From Spizellomyces punctatus DAOM BR117 (lineage: Eukaryota > Chytridiomycota > Chytridiomycetes > Spizellomycetales > Spizellomycetaceae): 64,000 nt of DNA. A model generated the notes under the pieces. It was not told where the DNA came from. It worked only from the letters and a program-made list of their open reading frames with translations, and did no database searches. Made by a program: the position numbers and the translations under genes. Positions 58,477 to 64,000 of this stretch are shown in pieces (the stretch's first letter is position 1; the number at the start of each line of letters is the position of its first letter). The DNA is taken from contig NW_015971543.1 in the NCBI RefSeq assembly GCF_000182565.1, forward strand, positions 186,001 through 250,000. Reading direction: 5' to 3'.

Positions 58477-59515
58477 ATGCTGGCATTGCACGGAGAAGTA
58501 ACTATCAAACGGAGGAATGTTTTCTTTTGAATGGGCAGTGGTCAACCCCTGTGAATTGCGCGCGAACGTTGAGAATGGATACTGCTATGGTTTACAGAGA
58601 TCTGCTTTTTAATACAAACGTACTGCAAGGAACGTACTGCAAGGAACGTACTGCAAAAAACCTACTGCAATAATGCATAATGCATGGCGTTGGGCACTGT
58701 ATGGCTCTGGTCAATTCCTCCATAGCGTCCACGTGGTCTTGCACAGCCACCATCTGCATTATCGCATGTTGCTAAAAATAGTAAATGCAATATTCCCATA
58801 TGCAGCAAGTAACCATCCAACGATCAAATGTCATTCCGGTTCTTTTCGAATTGTATTACCATTTCCCCATCTGGAGGTGCGTGGGAAAAAGGGGGCAAAG
58901 GGCGAGGAGGTCCCAAAACGACAAGGCTGGGAAAGGAAGGGAGGCGAGAGGCGAGTTTCGACGACGGCCAACGCTTGTTTTTTTCCCTTCAACCAACTTG
59001 GGTTTTTTTGACATTTAGTTTTGAGCCAACTTTTATATTCGACCCTGGCCAAAGGGGAAGGACGGAGAAGGATTAGGCGTTGTATATAGTGCTGTGTTTG
59101 TTGCTCTTGGAGGTTTCAAACGAACCGTGTGACAAAAGCGACAAAGGCATCGTGTCATTCAGGACGAAGGACTAGAGAGATTGTTTAGCAGAGTGCCTTG
59201 GCTATTAACTGCACGAGTAGCCTCGTAGTTTACTTGGTGAGTCCAAGGGCTCCGAAATTGAATTTGTCGTGCGCAAGAGGGTGGCAGACATGGAAGTCTC
59301 ATCGCTTTCACTTGACTCTGAACAGAGGGACACGTCACGAAACTCTAGTGTTTACTTTGTATATCGCCTGCAATTGATTTGAGCGGGTTTAACCCGGTCC
59401 GTCGAAGTTGAATCGCCTTGAAACGTTAACACCAGTCGACGTAGACTAAGGACGACCGTTACTACTTTTCCGTGCCGTATGCGGTTGTCCGCTCCTAGAC
59501 CAAAACTATTCAACG
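58477..59515. other. intergenic, long promoter/leader of the AGC kinase gene
   Basis: One kilobase without a recognisable gene. It holds the 14-bp tandem repeat at 58617-58672 and a GA-rich stretch near 58880-58960. Frames of up to 112 codons have no family resemblance. Confidence 0.55.
58617..58672 (+). repeat. four tandem copies of a 14-bp unit
   Basis: Units AACGTACTGCAAGG at 58617-58630 and 58631-58644 are identical. The third (58645-58658) differs in the last two bases and the fourth (58659-58672) in four. Confidence 0.9.
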
Positions 59516-61860
<2,345 letters not shown>

Positions 61861-62534
61861 GTTCAGTACCAAATAGGTGACCGCATGTACATCATTCCAC
61901 ATGCTGTCATCGATACATGTGTCTTTGTTAAGGGATATTTAGTGCCAGTTTACTGCAGTCAGCACTGGTTCTCTAGTCACTTGGACAGAAGCCCAAAGAA
62001 GGGTGTGATTTCTGCTGCGACAGTACATAGTATGTGTTAGTAGTTGCTAGGGTATATGTAGCTTTTGGATTGGTAGCAGCTTTCTTGTTTCTTCTTTTTT
62101 AATACTTGAAAATATCATTCTCGTTACCGCATTACAATTATACAATGCATTCGGATGGCAACAGCGATTGCCTTGGCTCGCCCCATGTTGCCAACGTTGA
62201 AAACCTCTGCATTCTAGCGCAAATGTCGGAAGCGAAGTGTAGGCCCTGATTTTCTATGGAACCAATGCAACCCCTTCCAATCGGTTGTTTGGTGGCGGAT
62301 TGTGTTTTGATCTGTTGACATATGAACCGTCTTCAACTTTTGATTCTAATGCGAATTTCCAAGTTCATATCTAGCATCTACAGCATCCTTTTTGGATATT
62401 CATTTCGTTCAAATGCATCCTTTTTGTCCTTTACCATTTTCAACCTGTAGAGTACGTAGTGTAGAGGTGACAGAAACTGGCACTAGCTACTACACCAGGG
62501 AATAAACCGGCGACAACCGGTTCGGAAAAGCTAA
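61861..62534. other. intergenic, no gene seen
   Basis: Convergent 3' flanks of the AGC kinase (plus) and the small hypothetical gene (minus). No open frame of note. Confidence 0.55.
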
Positions 62535-62926
62535 CTAAGCTACTACTAGGCAATTATACACGCAATACGTAACGGTTGGTTCTAACCGGATAATTGCCCA
62601 CCACCACACGCGGTCCCTACTAGGCCTTGATCTGGAACTCTTGATGGCATTGAAGCCAGACTCTTGCATCCAGGAGCGAATCGACTGGGCAGCGTCACAA
62701 GCCAGAGGATGTTCAGTGACAAGGCTTGGAGACTAGAGAAAATGCATGTCAGAAGATGACCCGATGACAAGAAATAAAATGATGCAATCAGTACATACCA
62801 ACCAAGCTCAACCAATGTGGCAGCATAATAGTAGGTTTTGTTATCGGATCCGATTGGTTGCCGCTGGTTCTGATCACGGTTGCTGTCGGGCGGTCGAGGT
62901 CCTCGGCACCAGAGCAGTATTCTCAT
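62535..62926 (-). CDS. hypothetical small protein, two exons
   Basis: Exons 62926-62795 and 62732-62535 (intron 62 nt, GTACTG donor, TAG acceptor) join in phase to 109 residues. The first exon gives MRILLWCRGPRPPDSNRDQN, then NKTYYYAATLVELGWY. The second gives SPSLVTEHPLACDAAQSIR and SWMQESGFNAIK, then DRVWWAIIRLE. The second exon is open for 66 codons and the splice joins two compositionally similar parts, which supports a real gene. No signal peptide, membrane segment or known domain recognised. Confidence 0.42.
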
Positions 62927-63499
62927 GATTGGACTGAGACTTGTTGGGTGGATGCTTTGAGTCGAGGATGGGTAAAGAGGAAAGAGGGAAGAGGGAGCAG
63001 GTCCCCCGTTTATAGACCTTTGGCATGCGCCTCACCGCAGTTTAAAAAAAAAGCTACATTAGCATGCCACACCGCAGTTTGGAGAACATTAGCATCCATG
63101 CCTCCTCACCGCTTTGAGCAATGATGGGGGTTCTGATTATGCGATATGATTAACCGGATTAATCCGGATAATAATGGGTCCTAGTGCCATTTTCAATCAC
63201 CTCCACACTATGATATTTTTGAATCCAAAAGGGCAGGAACGAATCAGGGCTTCTCCTCGAGCGGTAAGTGCTTAGTCACTGCTTACGTAACACACGACGC
63301 AACTTGTGACACTTTCATTTGAGGATTCTACAAAGCAAAATTCCCACGCTCCGGTTGACGGTCAGCGTTTTTCAAGAGCATTTTAAACATTTCTTTTTCA
63401 CGGTGGACGTTTTCGTCTGTTTTGGAGAGGGTTACAAACCCACTTGGCTCTTGGGAACTTACCTAGGCAGCATTGGTTGCGGCCGTTGCTTCCGTCAGG
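62927..63499. other. divergent intergenic region, no gene seen
   Basis: Upstream of both the small hypothetical gene (minus) and the partial gene at the window edge (plus). Confidence 0.55.
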
Positions 63500-64000
63500 A
63501 TGCCCTTTTGGAGTAGGAACAAGAAGAGGAGAGCGAGGACGCCTCCTCCTAACCTGCAAACGCCGCCTGGACAGCACCACTCTCCTTCCGCACTGTCCTT
63601 CTTTGGCTTTAGAAAGCGGAGTCCTTCGCCGTTTACCGCACTCCGTTCTCGTGATTCTCCCTCGTCTCCAGAGTCTGGTGGACATGGAGGCAGTGCCAGA
63701 GATCTACCCTACCACCCACACCACTACAGCGAGGGATTCCTTTCTCCACCAGACCGGCGCTTTAACTTTGAATTAGAATATGATAGAGCGGCCGCCGAAG
63801 CTGCTTCTGACAAGCGTGCTCCTCGGGTACCCTCAAAGGCCCATGAGAGCGTGTCAAACAAGCCGGCAACGACACCGGTCGTCGTTGTCACGTCAACAGG
63901 ACCGTCGTGCGTAATACAGTGCGATCGTCACAAGACTGTGCAGTGGGCGTTAGAGAAGGCTAGTACATTGCTTCCAAAGGACCACTCGGAGTTGGTGGAG
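63500..64000 (+). CDS. 5' part of a gene, possibly universal-stress-protein-like (truncated by window)
   Basis: An ATG frame at 63500 stays open for 167 codons to the window end. The first 110 residues are Arg/Ser/Pro-rich and disordered (MPFWSRNKKRRARTPPPNL, SALSFFGFRKRSPSPF). The last part changes character: CVIQCDRHKTVQWALEKAST, which resembles the first strand and helix of a universal stress protein domain (V-x-x-D, then A-x-x-W/A-L). Fungal USP proteins often have such a disordered N-terminus. The identification is tentative because most of the domain lies outside the window. Confidence 0.55.
   Translation, partial: MPFWSRNKKRRARTPPPNLQTPPGQHHSPSALSFFGFRKRSPSPFTALRSRDSPSSPESGGHGGSARDLPYHPHHYSEGFLSPPDRRFNFELEYDRAAAEAASDKRAPRVPSKAHESVSNKPATTPVVVVTSTGPSCVIQCDRHKTVQWALEKASTLLPKDHSELVE

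Overview
The window is nuclear DNA of a fungus, most likely an early-diverging, zoosporic (chytrid-like) one. The fungal assignment rests on a secreted GH18 chitinase with a carbohydrate-binding domain, a secreted subtilase, short GT-AG introns (mostly 43-120 nt) and a conserved fungal gene set: COMPASS Ash2, HID1/Ecm30, an Nrc-2-like AGC kinase, Trf4-like and Lsb6-like proteins. A transmembrane class III nucleotide cyclase and a phosphoenolpyruvate carboxylase are features I would not expect in Dikarya, which points to an early lineage. That placement is inference. Two runs of N (9204-9364 and 44286-44385) interrupt genes.

Layout. 0-13.8 kb: an alpha/beta-hydrolase-like protein, a polytopic membrane protein, an ACT-domain protein, the chitinase (minus), the subtilase, a methyltransferase and a frameshifted small SMP/LEA-like gene. 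14-26.5 kb: an SCYL3-like pseudokinase, a secreted Cys/Thr/Pro protein, a glycine-rich GRDP protein, a Nudix hydrolase, DJ-1 and a non-canonical poly(A) polymerase. 26.7-32.3 kb: a large two-domain membrane cyclase. 34.3-41.5 kb: PEP carboxylase followed by HID1. 41.6-54.4 kb: ZFAND1/Cuz1, a coiled-coil protein, complex I NDUFS8, a type II PI 4-kinase, a UBL-WLM protease, a second AN1 protein and a PB1-UBA protein. 54.8-64 kb: Ash2, an AGC kinase, a small unknown gene and the 5' part of a gene that runs off the window.

Genes are monocistronic and on both strands; most neighbours share no pathway. Two loose themes exist. Several proteins deal with ubiquitin and protein quality control (ZFAND1, UBL-WLM, AN1, PB1-UBA, DJ-1). 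Several act at Golgi or endosomal membranes (SCYL, HID1, PI4K2, the flippase-kinase-like AGC kinase).

The most notable locus is the cyclase. It reads as two repeats of six membrane segments plus a cyclase domain. The first domain keeps the transition-state Asn/Arg but has lost one metal-binding Asp. The second keeps both Asp residues but has lost Asn/Arg. Together they could form one active site in the reverse order of animal membrane adenylyl cyclases. Its gene also contains exons of 7, 13 and 17 nt.

Exon boundaries were set by hand from reading frame, splice-site sequence and family conservation; they are predictions without transcript support.
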